Origin: Candidatus Ferrigenium bremense
GTDB lineage: Bacteria > Pseudomonadota > Gammaproteobacteria > Burkholderiales > Gallionellaceae
NCBI GenBank assembly: GCA_019449635.1
Contig: JAGRPI010000018.1
Location: 170,577 to 234,576 of the forward strand
DNA length: 64,000 nucleotides
Direction: 5' to 3'
Numbering within the stretch: the stretch's first letter is position 1; the number at the start of each line of letters is the position of its first letter. The notes under the pieces were generated by a model. That model ran no database searches and was not told the DNA's origin. It was given only the letters and a program-made list of their open reading frames with translations. The translations under genes were made by a program, and so were the position numbers. Of the stretch, positions 20,208-28,902 are shown one piece after another.

Positions 20208-20546
20208 ATGCGCAACCTGTCTATGCTGGTATTCATTCTCACAAGTCTCACTGCATCACTGGCGGTGGCCGCCGGGGCAAAGGTCGATATCACCTCTCCT
20301 GCAGATGGCTCCAGGCTCGATGCCAAAAAGCAGAGCCAACTTGCCTATGAAGTCATCCCGGGAGGCGAGGGCGACCATGTCCACCTTTACCTGGATGGCA
20401 AGCAGGTTGCATTACTGCGCGAAATGAAGGGTAGCCACACACTCGATCCCTTAATGCCGGGGATGCATGAAATTTGCGCCAGAATGGTCAACAAGAATCA
20501 CACGCCTATCGGTGTGGAACGCTGCATCAAGGTCACGGCAGAATAG
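20208..20546 (+). CDS. Small secreted Ig-like protein, uncharacterised
   Basis: The 112-residue precursor starts with a signal peptide (about residues 1-22, cleavage at VAA-G). The mature part, with VDITSPADGSRL, HVHLYLDGKQVALL and ending GVERCIKV, looks like a single beta-sandwich domain. Two Cys (in EICARM and ERCIKV) could form a disulfide in the periplasm. The ATG at 20208 has a GAAGGAG site. It is followed within two bases by a membrane protein gene, so they are likely cotranscribed. Confidence 0.75.
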   Translation: MRNLSMLVFILTSLTASLAVAAGAKVDITSPADGSRLDAKKQSQLAYEVIPGGEGDHVHLYLDGKQVALLREMKGSHTLDPLMPGMHEICARMVNKNHTPIGVERCIKVTAE

Positions 20547-20548
20547 CG

Positions 20549-20950
20549 ATGGAGGGACAGAACCTAGCCTACGCCGCCACCCAGATCGTCCATAATTTCG
20601 GGGCGGTGGCGGTGGTGGGCGGCGCGGCTTGCGCGCTTGCTTGGCGCGAAGCGACAGTGCAACGCCGGCTTGCCTGGATAGCGCTCATCGGTTGGGCTAC
20701 CCAGGCCGCTAGCGGGGCGACTTTCGGCGCGATCAGTTTCTACCATTACGGAAAGTTTCCCGATATTCACGGCATCGCCATAGCCGCGCTCGGCGTGAAA
20801 ATGACGTGTGCCGCGCTCGGTTTTACCCTGGCGGGATGGCAACTGTTCGCGCATCCCTCGGCGGTATCGGGCCGGCATGTCTGGATTGTATTGTGCGGTC
20901 TGGGCGCTTTGGCGCTGAGCTCTGCTGCTGTGCTGCGCTGGTTTTCCTGA
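20549..20950 (+). CDS. Uncharacterised four-helix membrane protein
   Basis: A 133-residue protein with four hydrophobic segments at about residues 10-28, 42-62, 72-96 and 108-130. It starts MEGQNLAYAATQIVHNFGAVAVVGG. The QIVHNFGA histidine and the later FYHYGKFPDIHGIA histidines may bind a metal or haem, but this is speculation. It follows the small secreted protein gene by two bases, which suggests the pair work together. No family name is given. Confidence 0.7.
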   Translation: MEGQNLAYAATQIVHNFGAVAVVGGAACALAWREATVQRRLAWIALIGWATQAASGATFGAISFYHYGKFPDIHGIAIAALGVKMTCAALGFTLAGWQLFAHPSAVSGRHVWIVLCGLGALALSSAAVLRWFS

Positions 20951-20993
20951 GGGTGTCCTGAAAAGCCTGCTGCGCCGGGGCAAAGGGGGAGCG

Positions 20994-21329
20994 ATGTTTT
21001 ACTTCTCGCGTATTGCCGCAATACTGCTGATTTTTATGCTCGCCGCCTGCGGCACTGTCCAGGTGGGGCAGGATTTTGATGTGCGCGCTTTCGAAGCGAA
21101 GGTCGAGCGTGGCATTTCCACGCGAAATCAGGTCCGCGCATGGCTGGGCGAGCCGGCGGGTACCGGGATCAGCGTGGATACCGGCGGCGAGCGCTTTGAC
21201 GAATGGACATATTATTTTGCTTCGGGGAAACTGCCCGGTATGGCCGGTGCGAAAGTGAAAATGCTGCAAGTCAAATTTGACAGGCAAGGCATCGTACGCG
21301 GCTACAACTGGTCAACTTCCGGCCAATAA
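20994..21329 (+). CDS. Small outer-membrane-type lipoprotein, BamE-like fold
   Basis: A 111-residue lipoprotein with signal sequence and lipobox LAAC near residue 19. The remainder, with RGISTRNQVRAWLGEPAGTG and DEWTYYF, follows the SmpA/BamE-like pattern (helix-helix then a short sheet). Its role is not known; it is probably not the main BamE because the sequence lacks a clear Omp-assembly context. It has a GGGGGAG site just before the ATG. Confidence 0.75.
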   Translation: MFYFSRIAAILLIFMLAACGTVQVGQDFDVRAFEAKVERGISTRNQVRAWLGEPAGTGISVDTGGERFDEWTYYFASGKLPGMAGAKVKMLQVKFDRQGIVRGYNWSTSGQ

Positions 21330-21492
21330 CCGCACCGGCTGGAGCCCCCTGCCACGCATGGCCCTTCTGCGATATTGCATCGCCTCGGCGATATGACGGG
21401 CTGCGATGGTATCATCGCCGTTCCGGAGCGGCGCTGTCAGCCATGATTTCCCCAAAGTGTTTTGAACGCCGGCATTACCCCACGACCAAGCG

Positions 21493-22854
21493 ATGAGTTT
21501 CTATTGCGCCCCGTTGCCCTATCAACCCGATGCTGCGCGCTACTACGCCGCGCTGGCCGATTTGCCCTGGGCGGTGTGGCTGGATAGCGGCGGGATGGCG
21601 CGCTATGACATCCTGGCAGCTGCGCCGCAGCGCACGCTGACGCTGGATGAAGATGCGACGCAGGGCGATCCGTTTGCCCTGCTTCGCGGCGCATTGGGTG
21701 AACGGGTCGCGGCCGTCGCAGACGTGCCGTTTGCCGGCGGCGCGCTGGGCTACTGGAGCTACGATCTGGCGCGCCGCATCATGGTTTTGCCGGACATCGC
21801 GCAGACCGCCGGGCAGTTGCCGGACATGGCGGTGGGCATCTACGACTGGGCGGTCGTGCTGGATCATCGGCAACATACCGCGCGCCTGGTGTCGCATCGG
21901 CGCTTCGCCGGAACGGCGGAATTGCTGCCGCAAATATTGCTGCGCTTGCAGAACCTTCCGCCGCTTCCCGCCGATACTTTCCGCGTGCACGGAGAGATAG
22001 TCTCGAACTTCACGCCTGAAGGCTATGCGGCCGCATTCGCAGCGGTGCAGGGGTATCTGCAGGCGGGTGATTGCTACCAGGTCAATCTTGCGCAACGTTT
22101 CAGCGCGCCGGCCGAAGGCGATGCGTTCGGCGCCTATCTTGCGTTGCGCAGCCTGAGCCCCGCGCCTTACGCGGCCTTCCTGAATTTGCCGCATGCCCGG
22201 ATCCTGTGCGCATCGCCGGAATGTTTCGTCAGTGTGCAAAACGGCAGGGTAAGGACCAAACCGATCAAGGGCACGCGCCCGCGCGGCAGCGACGCGCAAC
22301 AGGACCGTCTGCTTGCCGAGGAATTGCGCAGCCACCCCAAGGACCGCGCGGAAAACCTGATGATCGTGGATTTATTGCGCAATGACCTGGGCAAGAGCTG
22401 CATCCCCGGTTCGGTGCATGTGCCGGAATTGTTCAAGGTGGAGAGTTTTGCCAATGTGCATCATCTGGTCAGCACGGTGGAAGGCCGGATCGCGGCAGGG
22501 CGTGATGCGCTGGACGTGCTGCGCGACTGCTTTCCGGGCGGCTCGGTCACCGGCGCGCCCAAGCTGCGCGCCATGCAAATCATCGAGCAACTGGAGCCGC
22601 ACCGGCGCGGGATCTATTGCGGAGCCATCGGCTATGCCGGTTTTGACGGCAACATGGACACCAATATCGCCATTCGCACACTGGTGCATGGCAACGATAG
22701 AATTCACTGTTGGGCGGGCGGCGGAATCGTGGCTGACTCCGACATGGCGGCGGAGTACCAGGAGACGCTGCACAAGGCATCCGCGATGCTCGAGCTGCTG
22801 CAGCGCTATGGAGGGCATTATGAGCGCAGCATCGAGAAGCGCCTGCCCGGATAG
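21493..22854 (+). CDS. pabB: Aminodeoxychorismate synthase component I
   Basis: Converts chorismate with glutamine-derived ammonia to 4-amino-4-deoxychorismate on the way to p-aminobenzoate and folate. The 453-residue product has the chorismate-binding domain at residues ~190-450, with KPIKGTRPRG, DLLRNDLGK, HHLVSTVEG and FPGGSVTGAPKLRAM. The CASPECFV segment is also family-typical. Anthranilate synthase TrpE is closely related, but the short N-terminal region favours PabB. No PabA or PabC gene is adjacent. Confidence 0.9.
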   Translation: MSFYCAPLPYQPDAARYYAALADLPWAVWLDSGGMARYDILAAAPQRTLTLDEDATQGDPFALLRGALGERVAAVADVPFAGGALGYWSYDLARRIMVLPDIAQTAGQLPDMAVGIYDWAVVLDHRQHTARLVSHRRFAGTAELLPQILLRLQNLPPLPADTFRVHGEIVSNFTPEGYAAAFAAVQGYLQAGDCYQVNLAQRFSAPAEGDAFGAYLALRSLSPAPYAAFLNLPHARILCASPECFVSVQNGRVRTKPIKGTRPRGSDAQQDRLLAEELRSHPKDRAENLMIVDLLRNDLGKSCIPGSVHVPELFKVESFANVHHLVSTVEGRIAAGRDALDVLRDCFPGGSVTGAPKLRAMQIIEQLEPHRRGIYCGAIGYAGFDGNMDTNIAIRTLVHGNDRIHCWAGGGIVADSDMAAEYQETLHKASAMLELLQRYGGHYERSIEKRLPG

Positions 22855-22895
22855 CGGCCGCGCAAAATCCTGTAGTTGAGAACCCTGTTTGAGGT

Positions 22896-22910
22896 ATATT
22901 TTCAAAATAT
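22896..22910. promoter_or_regulatory. 15-bp palindrome upstream of the fnr-type gene
   Basis: ATATTTT-C-AAAATAT is a perfect odd-centred palindrome about 90 bases before the regulator start. It is not the FNR consensus TTGAT-N4-ATCAA. It could be part of a promoter or another regulator's site. Confidence 0.45.
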
Positions 22911-22939
22911 CGGGTGCGCTGCACCAGAACCCTTATTGG

Positions 22940-22979
22940 CTGCTGCGCTTTATCAATGAAGCTGCGCGGCAGTTTTTTT
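22940..22979 (+). terminator. Terminator-like hairpin just before the fnr-type gene
   Basis: CTGCTGCGC (22940-22948) and GCGCGGCAG (22964-22972) pair with one mismatch, followed by TTTTTTT. It ends pabB transcription or acts as an attenuator, because only 18 bases separate the T-run from the fnr-type start codon. Confidence 0.7.
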
Positions 22980-22997
22980 AATTCGAGCGGAGTGACT

Positions 22998-23777
22998 ATG
23001 GCGCGTCATGCTGTACAAGAATCAGGCTGTATTGCGATATCCTGCCAAAACTGCGGGCTTTACCAGCTTTGCCTGCCTATGGGGCTGGACAGCGCGGACA
23101 CGGCGCTGCTCGACCGCTATGTAAAAAGAAAACGCCTGCTCAAGCGCGGAGAGGTGCTCTACCGCGTCGGCGAAGCGCTTACCTGCGTTTATGCCATCCG
23201 CAGCGGATCGGTCAAAACCTATATTTCCACCGACGATGGCCGCCTGCAAATCACCGGCTTCCATGTTCCGGGCGAACTGCTCGGCTTGAATGCCATCGAC
23301 GAAAAACGCCATAATTGCGAAGCGGTGGCGCTGGAAACCGTATCGGTGTGCGAAATTTCCGTGGAGTGCTTCGAGGAACTGGCGCGGCAAATCCCGTCGG
23401 TGCATCACCAGATGCTCAGGATGATGAGCCGGGAGATCAAGCACAACCAGGAATTGATGCTGCTGCTCGGGAAAAAGAATGCCGAAGAGCGGCTGGCGAC
23501 CTACCTGCTGTCGCTGTCGCGGCGTTTTGCCATGCGTAACTATTCTCCTACCCAATTCAATTTAAGCATGTCGCGCGGCGACATCGGCAATTATCTGGGC
23601 ATCGCCGAAGAGACCGTGAGCCGCGTTTTCAGCCGCTTCCAGGAAGAAGGGACGATCACCAGCGAACGCCGGCATATCATCCTGCATGATCTCGGACGCC
23701 TGAGCGCCATTGCGCGCGAGCCTTATCCCGCTACTGCGCAGGTCATCCCGCTGCCGCGCACCCCGTCTCCCCGCTGA
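22998..23777 (+). CDS. fnr: FNR-type transcriptional regulator of the Crp family
   Basis: Oxygen-sensing global regulator. The N-terminal CQNCGLYQLC gives the C-x2-C-x5-C iron-sulfur ligand pattern, and a further Cys in KRHNCEAVAL matches the fourth ligand. A cyclic-nucleotide-like beta domain (residues ~30-145), a long dimer helix and a helix-turn-helix with SRGDIGNYLGIAEETVSRVFSRFQ (E-x2-S-R DNA-reading residues) follow. The ATG at 22998 has a CGGAG site. Its location before the peroxidase and cbb3 genes suggests it regulates them. Close relatives are called Fnr, Anr or FixK-like. Confidence 0.92.
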   Translation: MARHAVQESGCIAISCQNCGLYQLCLPMGLDSADTALLDRYVKRKRLLKRGEVLYRVGEALTCVYAIRSGSVKTYISTDDGRLQITGFHVPGELLGLNAIDEKRHNCEAVALETVSVCEISVECFEELARQIPSVHHQMLRMMSREIKHNQELMLLLGKKNAEERLATYLLSLSRRFAMRNYSPTQFNLSMSRGDIGNYLGIAEETVSRVFSRFQEEGTITSERRHIILHDLGRLSAIAREPYPATAQVIPLPRTPSPR

Positions 23778-23973
23778 TTTTTCCCCCGAAGCCCTCTCCG
23801 GCTGTCCGGTTCTTGCATCCGCATTCCCTGGCATTCCTTTTTTGCATGTCGAGCAAGAAGGTTGATGTGCGTCAGGGTTTTTTCCGTTTTTTAAACAGAG
23901 AATGTGAAGCGTAAAGATTCCGTAGTCGCTCGCTTTTCCTCCCTGCACGTTATGACATCGCGTGCGCTGTGCA

Positions 23974-24015
23974 GGCCGTTTGTGGCACCTCCCTGTTGCG
24001 AACGGCCTTTTTTTT
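23974..24015 (+). terminator. Orphan strong terminator, possible small-RNA end
   Basis: GGCCGTT (23974-23980) and AACGGCC (24001-24007) form a seven-base stem followed by eight T residues. It is too far from fnr (about 200 bases) to be an ordinary close-fitting terminator, so it may end a separate small transcript. Confidence 0.75.
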
Positions 24016-24105
24016 GCGAGGCAAACCGGATTTGCTCCGGATGGATGGCTGGTGCCGGAATTATTGAAAATATTTGCGTTTTGCCGCAAGGCATGCGTTT
24101 GGGCG

Positions 24106-24231
24106 GGACTTAAAACTCCCTGGCCGGTTGGGAAGTATGAATTGCCTTTCCTGCCGGGAAAATGTGGCCTACACTATGCAGACATTGGCACTATGCCGGC
24201 ATTGGTTGTTGCACCGCAAAGTTTTAAGTCC
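24106..24231. promoter_or_regulatory. Paired 12-base inverted repeats upstream of the peroxidase gene
   Basis: GGACTTAAAACT (24106-24117) and AGTTTTAAGTCC (24220-24231) are exact reverse complements, 102 bases apart. The right copy is 35 bases before the peroxidase ATG. They may be two sites of one DNA-binding protein or ends of a decayed small element. Confidence 0.5.
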
Positions 24232-24266
24232 GTTCTTGTGTTTCTTGTCCTGTGAAAGGAATGATC

Positions 24267-25262
24267 ATGAAACTTGGCACTTTGGCAGCAGCACTGATAG
24301 TTGTTTCAACCTCGGCATCCTGGGCGGCAGCGCCGGCCAACGAACCTATCCAGCCTATCAAGGCCGCATTCGTCAAAAACAAGGCAAAGATGGAACTGGG
24401 CAAGAAGCTTTTCTTCGATCCCAGACTTTCCAAATCCGGCTTCATCTCCTGCAATTCCTGCCACAACCTGAGCATGGGCGGCACGGACAATTTGCAGACC
24501 TCCATCGGTGACCACTGGCAGCAGGGCCCGATCAATGCGCCCACCGTGTTGAACTCGAGCATGAACCTGGCGCAATTCTGGGATGGCCGCGCCAAGGATC
24601 TGAAAGAGCAGGCGGCCGGCCCCATCGCCAACCCTGGAGAAATGGCCTTCACTCATGAACTGGCAGTGGATGTGTTGCGTTCCATCCCCCAGTACCGTGC
24701 CGAATTCAAGCAGGTATTCGGGTCGGATGACATCAGGATCGGCATGGTGACCGATGCCATCGCAGCCTTTGAGGAGACCCTGGTTACGCCCGATTCCCGC
24801 TTCGACAAGTGGCTGAAGGGCGACAAGAAGGCCCTGAACAGCACCGAACTGGCCGGTTACAAGCTGTTCAAGGAGGCAGGTTGCGTGGGCTGCCACAACG
24901 GGACTGCCGTGGGCGGCGGGTCATTCCAGAAATTTGGCTTGTTTGATACCTACAAGACCACCAGCAAGGCGGAAGGGCGGATTGCAGTTACCAAGCAAGA
25001 GGCAGACCGCATGAACTTCAAGGTGCCGATCCTGCGCAACGTCGAGTTGACCTATCCCTATTTCCATGACGGCGCTGTCTGGAGGCTGGAGGAAGCGGTG
25101 GAAACGATGGGGAGGCTGCAACTTGGCCGTGACTTCAGCAAGGATGAAATCGGCAGGATTGTCGCCTTTCTGAAGACGCTCACCGGCAAACAGCCTGATT
25201 TCAAGCTGCCGATTTTGCCGCCGTCCACAGACAAGACACCGCGTCCCAGACCGTTCCAGTAG
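24267..25262 (+). CDS. Periplasmic di-haem cytochrome c peroxidase
   Basis: Reduces hydrogen peroxide in the periplasm with electrons from c-type cytochromes. A signal peptide covers about residues 1-21. The two haem-binding CxxCH motifs are CNSCH (from residue 62) and CVGCH (from residue 206), as in the CcpA/MauG family; the NAPTVLNSSMN and ILRNVELTYPYFHDG segments are also typical. Length is 331 residues. The start is set by AAAGGA six bases before the ATG. It precedes ccoNOQP on the same strand by about 100 bases and belongs to the same low-oxygen gene set. Confidence 0.93.
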   Translation: MKLGTLAAALIVVSTSASWAAAPANEPIQPIKAAFVKNKAKMELGKKLFFDPRLSKSGFISCNSCHNLSMGGTDNLQTSIGDHWQQGPINAPTVLNSSMNLAQFWDGRAKDLKEQAAGPIANPGEMAFTHELAVDVLRSIPQYRAEFKQVFGSDDIRIGMVTDAIAAFEETLVTPDSRFDKWLKGDKKALNSTELAGYKLFKEAGCVGCHNGTAVGGGSFQKFGLFDTYKTTSKAEGRIAVTKQEADRMNFKVPILRNVELTYPYFHDGAVWRLEEAVETMGRLQLGRDFSKDEIGRIVAFLKTLTGKQPDFKLPILPPSTDKTPRPRPFQ

Positions 25263-25358
25263 CCGGATAGGCTCGCATGCTGCTGACCGTTGCATGCCTG
25301 CTTTTGCGGTGTGATTGGGGTAATGACCATTATTTTTAACCAGCTTCGAGGGGGTATT

Positions 25359-26789
25359 GTGGAGACAACTCAAGCGGCACCAGTGAGATACGATATGGAC
25401 GTCGTCAGGTGGTTTTCCATCATGGCGGTGGTCTATTTGGTTGTGGGTACGTTGATCGGTGTGTGGATCGCCTCAGAATTGGCGTGGCCGTTTCTGAACT
25501 TCGATATCGCTGAGATCACCTTCGGGCGCCTGCGTCCGTTGCACACCAATGCGGTGATTTTTGCGTTTGGCGGCTGTACCCTGATGGCCACCGGCTACTA
25601 TATGGTGCAGCGCACCGGTGCGACCAGGCTGTGGAGCAACAATTTGGCCTGGTTCACCTTCTGGGGCTGGAACCTGATCATCGTGCTGGCCGTGATTACC
25701 CTGCCGTTGGGAATCACCCAATCCAAGGAATATGCCGAACTGGAATGGCCGATCGACATCCTGATCGCCATTGTCTGGCTGGCGTTCGGGTTGAACCACA
25801 TCATGACCATAGCAATCCGCAAGACTTCGCATATCTATGTGTCCAACTGGTTTACCATGGGCATGATCGTGATGATCACTTACCTGCATGTGGTGAACAG
25901 CCTCGCCATCCCGGTCAGCTTGACCAAGTCCTACTCGGTCTTCTCCGGCGTGCAGGATGCCATGGTGCAATGGTGGTGGGGCCATAATGCGGTGGGCTTC
26001 TATCTGACCGCCGGCTTTCTGGGCATCATGTATTACTTCGTGCCCAAGCAGGCCAATCGTCCGGTGTTCTCCTATCGCCTGTCCGTGCTGCACTTCTGGA
26101 CGCTGATGTTCGGCTACGTGTGGCTGGGTGCGCACCATCTGCAATACACCGCGTTGCCCGACTGGACCGGCTCCCTGGGCGCGGCGATTTCCCTGGCAAT
26201 GATCATCCCTTCCTGGGGTGGCGCAATGAACGGCATGATGACCTTGTCCGGTGCCTGGGACCGCCTGCGTACCGACTACATCCTGCGCTTCCTGGTGGTT
26301 TCCCTGGCGTTCTATGCAATGTCCACCTTCGAAGGTCCGGTGATGTCGATCAAGACCGTGAATGCCCTGTCCCATTACACCGACTGGACGATAGGCCATG
26401 TGCATTCCGGTGCGTTGGGCTGGGTGGCGATGGTTTCCATGGGCGCGCTTTACCATATGGTGAAAAAGCTGTGGAACACCGAAATGTATTCCGACAACCT
26501 GGTCAACGTGCACTTCTGGCTGACCACCATCGGCACTGTGGTCTACATCGTGGCGATGTGGGTGTCCGGCATCATGCAGGGCCTGATGTGGCGTGATTAC
26601 GACGAATACGGCACCTTGACCTATACCTTCGTCGAGTCGGTTTCCGCGATGCATCCGTACTATGCGATGCGCGCCATCGGTGGGATCATCTTCAATCTGG
26701 GCGCCTGGATCATGCTGTACAACGTGGTGATGACGGTGCGCCAGGCAAGCGCTGCGCGCGACACCAATGCCGTTCCTGCCAAAGCATAA
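25359..26789 (+). CDS. ccoN: cbb3-type cytochrome c oxidase subunit I
   Basis: Catalytic haem-copper subunit of the high-affinity terminal oxidase, in the inner membrane with about 12 helices. Conserved His ligands appear in [34 protein letters not shown] and [18 protein letters not shown] at 25359 preceded by GAGGGGG is the most likely start and gives 476 residues, the usual CcoN size; the longer in-frame readings from 25290 or 25323 lack a good site. It is the first gene of ccoNOQP. Confidence 0.97.
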   Translation: METTQAAPVRYDMDVVRWFSIMAVVYLVVGTLIGVWIASELAWPFLNFDIAEITFGRLRPLHTNAVIFAFGGCTLMATGYYMVQRTGATRLWSNNLAWFTFWGWNLIIVLAVITLPLGITQSKEYAELEWPIDILIAIVWLAFGLNHIMTIAIRKTSHIYVSNWFTMGMIVMITYLHVVNSLAIPVSLTKSYSVFSGVQDAMVQWWWGHNAVGFYLTAGFLGIMYYFVPKQANRPVFSYRLSVLHFWTLMFGYVWLGAHHLQYTALPDWTGSLGAAISLAMIIPSWGGAMNGMMTLSGAWDRLRTDYILRFLVVSLAFYAMSTFEGPVMSIKTVNALSHYTDWTIGHVHSGALGWVAMVSMGALYHMVKKLWNTEMYSDNLVNVHFWLTTIGTVVYIVAMWVSGIMQGLMWRDYDEYGTLTYTFVESVSAMHPYYAMRAIGGIIFNLGAWIMLYNVVMTVRQASAARDTNAVPAKA

Positions 26790-26799
26790 GGAGTGAGAC

Positions 26800-27561
26800 A
26801 TGTCTGATCACGATAAGATTTATTCAACCAGGTTTCAGGACAAGGTTGAACGCAGCACTGTCCTGATGTTCGTCATGGTCGCTATCGTTGTGGCGATTGG
26901 CGGTATCGTGGAAATCGTCCCGCTGTTCTATCTGGACCGCACCATGACCCATTTGTCTCCGGATGTCAGGGGCAAGGTGAACAGCAAGGAGATTTCCCCC
27001 ATCGTCTGGCAGCGCCAACCCGGCCAGTCTCTGGACGACTGGAAACCGGGCGATGGTGTGCGCCCTTACAAGCCGCTGGAGTTGGCCGGACGCGATGTTT
27101 ATATCCGCGAAGGCTGTTACCTGTGCCATTCGCAAATGGTCCGCCCGTTCCGCGACGAGAAGGATCGCTATGGCCACTATTCGGTATCTTCCGAATCCAT
27201 GTACGACCACCCGTTCCAATGGGGCTCCAAGCGCACCGGCCCTGACCTGGCCCGTGTCGGCGGAAAATATTCGGATGAATGGCACCGCCGCCATCTAAAG
27301 TATCCGCGCGAAGTGGTGCCCGAGTCCGTTATGCCCAACTATTCCTTCCTGGAGAAAGGCAAGATCAGTGCCGAACAGCTGAAGAAAAACATGGAAGTGA
27401 TGCGCAACATGCCTTTTTATCCGGCTCCCTACACCGATGCCGATATCGCCAGCGCAAAGAGTGCTGTGGAAGGCAAGACCGAGCTGGATGCGGTCATTGC
27501 GTACCTGCAAAGCCTGGGGAATCACATCAAGTTTACGGAAGGTGTGAATTACCGTGACTAA
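26800..27561 (+). CDS. ccoO: cbb3-type cytochrome c oxidase subunit II
   Basis: Membrane-anchored mono-haem cytochrome c subunit. A single N-terminal membrane helix (about residues 20-44) is followed by a periplasmic domain with haem motif CYLCHSQMVRPF and the distal Met region VMPNYSFL. Length 253 residues is slightly above the common 200-245. It lies ten bases after ccoN and overlaps ccoQ by eight bases. Confidence 0.97.
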   Translation: MSDHDKIYSTRFQDKVERSTVLMFVMVAIVVAIGGIVEIVPLFYLDRTMTHLSPDVRGKVNSKEISPIVWQRQPGQSLDDWKPGDGVRPYKPLELAGRDVYIREGCYLCHSQMVRPFRDEKDRYGHYSVSSESMYDHPFQWGSKRTGPDLARVGGKYSDEWHRRHLKYPREVVPESVMPNYSFLEKGKISAEQLKKNMEVMRNMPFYPAPYTDADIASAKSAVEGKTELDAVIAYLQSLGNHIKFTEGVNYRD

Positions 27562-27763
27562 ACTGTTCGGCTATCTGGGCATGGATGTGGCAACCATGAC
27601 TACCAATGACTGGCTCGGTGTGTTCTTTTCCGTAGCGGTGTTCACTGGCATGGTCTATGTCTACATCATGGTGTTTCGCCCGGCAAACAAGGACAAGTTC
27701 GAGTCGCAAAGCAGTATGGCGCTGGATGACGAAGATCACATCAATGCGGGAGAAATCAAATGA
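27554..27763 (+). CDS. ccoQ: cbb3-type oxidase small subunit CcoQ
   Basis: A 69-residue protein with one membrane helix (about residues 18-40) followed by a short charged tail. It stabilises the cbb3 complex. The GTG start at 27554 overlaps the ccoO end; an ATG at 27581 is an alternative. Its TGA overlaps the ccoP ATG (ATGA), so the genes are translationally coupled. Confidence 0.92.
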   Translation: MTKLFGYLGMDVATMTTNDWLGVFFSVAVFTGMVYVYIMVFRPANKDKFESQSSMALDDEDHINAGEIK

Positions 27764-28698
27764 GTGAAAAACATGAGGTATCAGGTGCACCGACCACCGG
27801 ACATGTGTGGGACGACGATTTGGCGGACCTCACCAACCAGCCACCCAAGTGGTGGATGCTGGGTCTGGCGGCCAGTGCGTTATGGGTGGTGGTGTACTTT
27901 CTGTATTATCCATCCATTCCCCTCGCTACGATGGGTACGTATTTCAAGGGTGTTGGCGGCTGGACGGCCATCAAGGAAATGGAAGCCGACAAGGGCGAGG
28001 TGGATGCGGTGCGTGGCAAATTCGAAGCCAGGCTCAAGGGTATGACGCCGGCAGCCATTCTGGCGGACAGCGAATTGACCGAGTACGTCACTCGTTCCGG
28101 CAAGGTATTGTTCGGCGACAACTGTGCAGCCTGTCACGGTACCAATGGTGTCGGCACGCACGACAAGGAAGGGCTGTTCGCGCCCATACTGAACGATGAC
28201 GACTGGCTGTATGGCGGCAAGATCGATGATATACATGCCACCATCGAAGGTGGCCGCCAGGGCATGATGATGGCGCACAAGGACATGCTGTCTGCCGCCG
28301 AAATCGATACCCTGGCCAACGCGGTCGCGAAAGGCCAGCCGACCTCCACGCCACTGTTTGCCGGGAAAGGATGCACGGCCTGCCACGGCGAAGATGGCAA
28401 GGGTATCCAGGCCATGGGCTCGGCCAACCTGACGGACAAGATCTGGCGCTTTGAAGGGTCCGTCGAGGGCATCAAGCGCACCATTGCCTATGGCGTGAAC
28501 TCGGGTGACCCGCAAGGCCGCGTGGCGGTGATGCCGTCATTCAAGGAGACCGGCAAACTGAGCGATACCGAAATGAAGAAGCTGGCAGTGTATGTGTATA
28601 AATTCGGCGGCGGACAAGTTGATGTACCTGCAGAAAGCACGGTTGCGGCATCAGCTCCAGAGCCAGCGAAGAAAATAGCAAAGAAAACAACAAAATAA
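27760..28698 (+). CDS. ccoP: cbb3-type cytochrome c oxidase subunit III
   Basis: Di-haem membrane-bound cytochrome c that receives electrons for CcoO/CcoN. An N-terminal membrane helix (about residues 32-52) is followed by two cytochrome c domains with haem motifs CAACH and CTACH. The N-terminal HVWDDDLADLTNQPPKWW segment is diagnostic of CcoP. The C-terminus is an Ala-Lys tail. The ccoNOQP operon ends here, at a terminator. Confidence 0.97.
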   Translation: MSEKHEVSGAPTTGHVWDDDLADLTNQPPKWWMLGLAASALWVVVYFLYYPSIPLATMGTYFKGVGGWTAIKEMEADKGEVDAVRGKFEARLKGMTPAAILADSELTEYVTRSGKVLFGDNCAACHGTNGVGTHDKEGLFAPILNDDDWLYGGKIDDIHATIEGGRQGMMMAHKDMLSAAEIDTLANAVAKGQPTSTPLFAGKGCTACHGEDGKGIQAMGSANLTDKIWRFEGSVEGIKRTIAYGVNSGDPQGRVAVMPSFKETGKLSDTEMKKLAVYVYKFGGGQVDVPAESTVAASAPEPAKKIAKKTTK

Positions 28699-28748
28699 AC
28701 TATCCGTGCCCTTGTGGATGACGCACCTGCGCGGGCATGGTCAAAAGG

Positions 28749-28781
28749 AAAAAGGGGGAGAGTCGAATCTCCTCCTTTTTT
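28749..28781 (+). terminator. Rho-independent terminator after ccoP
   Basis: AAAAAGGGGGAGA and TCTCCTCCTTTTTT pair around the loop GTCGAA with a one-base bulge and end in a T-run. It separates ccoNOQP from ccoG. Confidence 0.85.
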
Positions 28782-28902
28782 CATCCCGGAAACAAGATGG
28801 CTTTTGAACTGGAAAAATATCAACAGTGGTTACAATGTATACCTATTGATTTTGAAATAGCGTAACCCCAGATGGGCTATAGGGCTAGCCAGGAGCGAGA
28901 AC

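Larger units (their letters stand above)
23778..24266 (+). other. 489-base intergenic region between fnr and cytochrome c peroxidase
   Basis: No convincing protein gene is seen here. It contains a strong terminator (23974-24015) about 200 bases after fnr, a TTGAT-N4-GTCAG half-match to an FNR box at 23862-23875, and a pair of perfect 12-base inverted repeats at 24106-24117 and 24220-24231. The region may hold a small RNA and the promoter of the peroxidase gene. Confidence 0.6.

Noticed and set aside
25473..26801. 442-residue open frame opposite ccoN
   Set aside because: Shadow of ccoN; His/Gln-rich with no domain.
28853..28870. FNR box before ccoG (TTGATTTTGAAATA)
   Set aside because: Only the left half-site matches; the right half lacks ATCAA.
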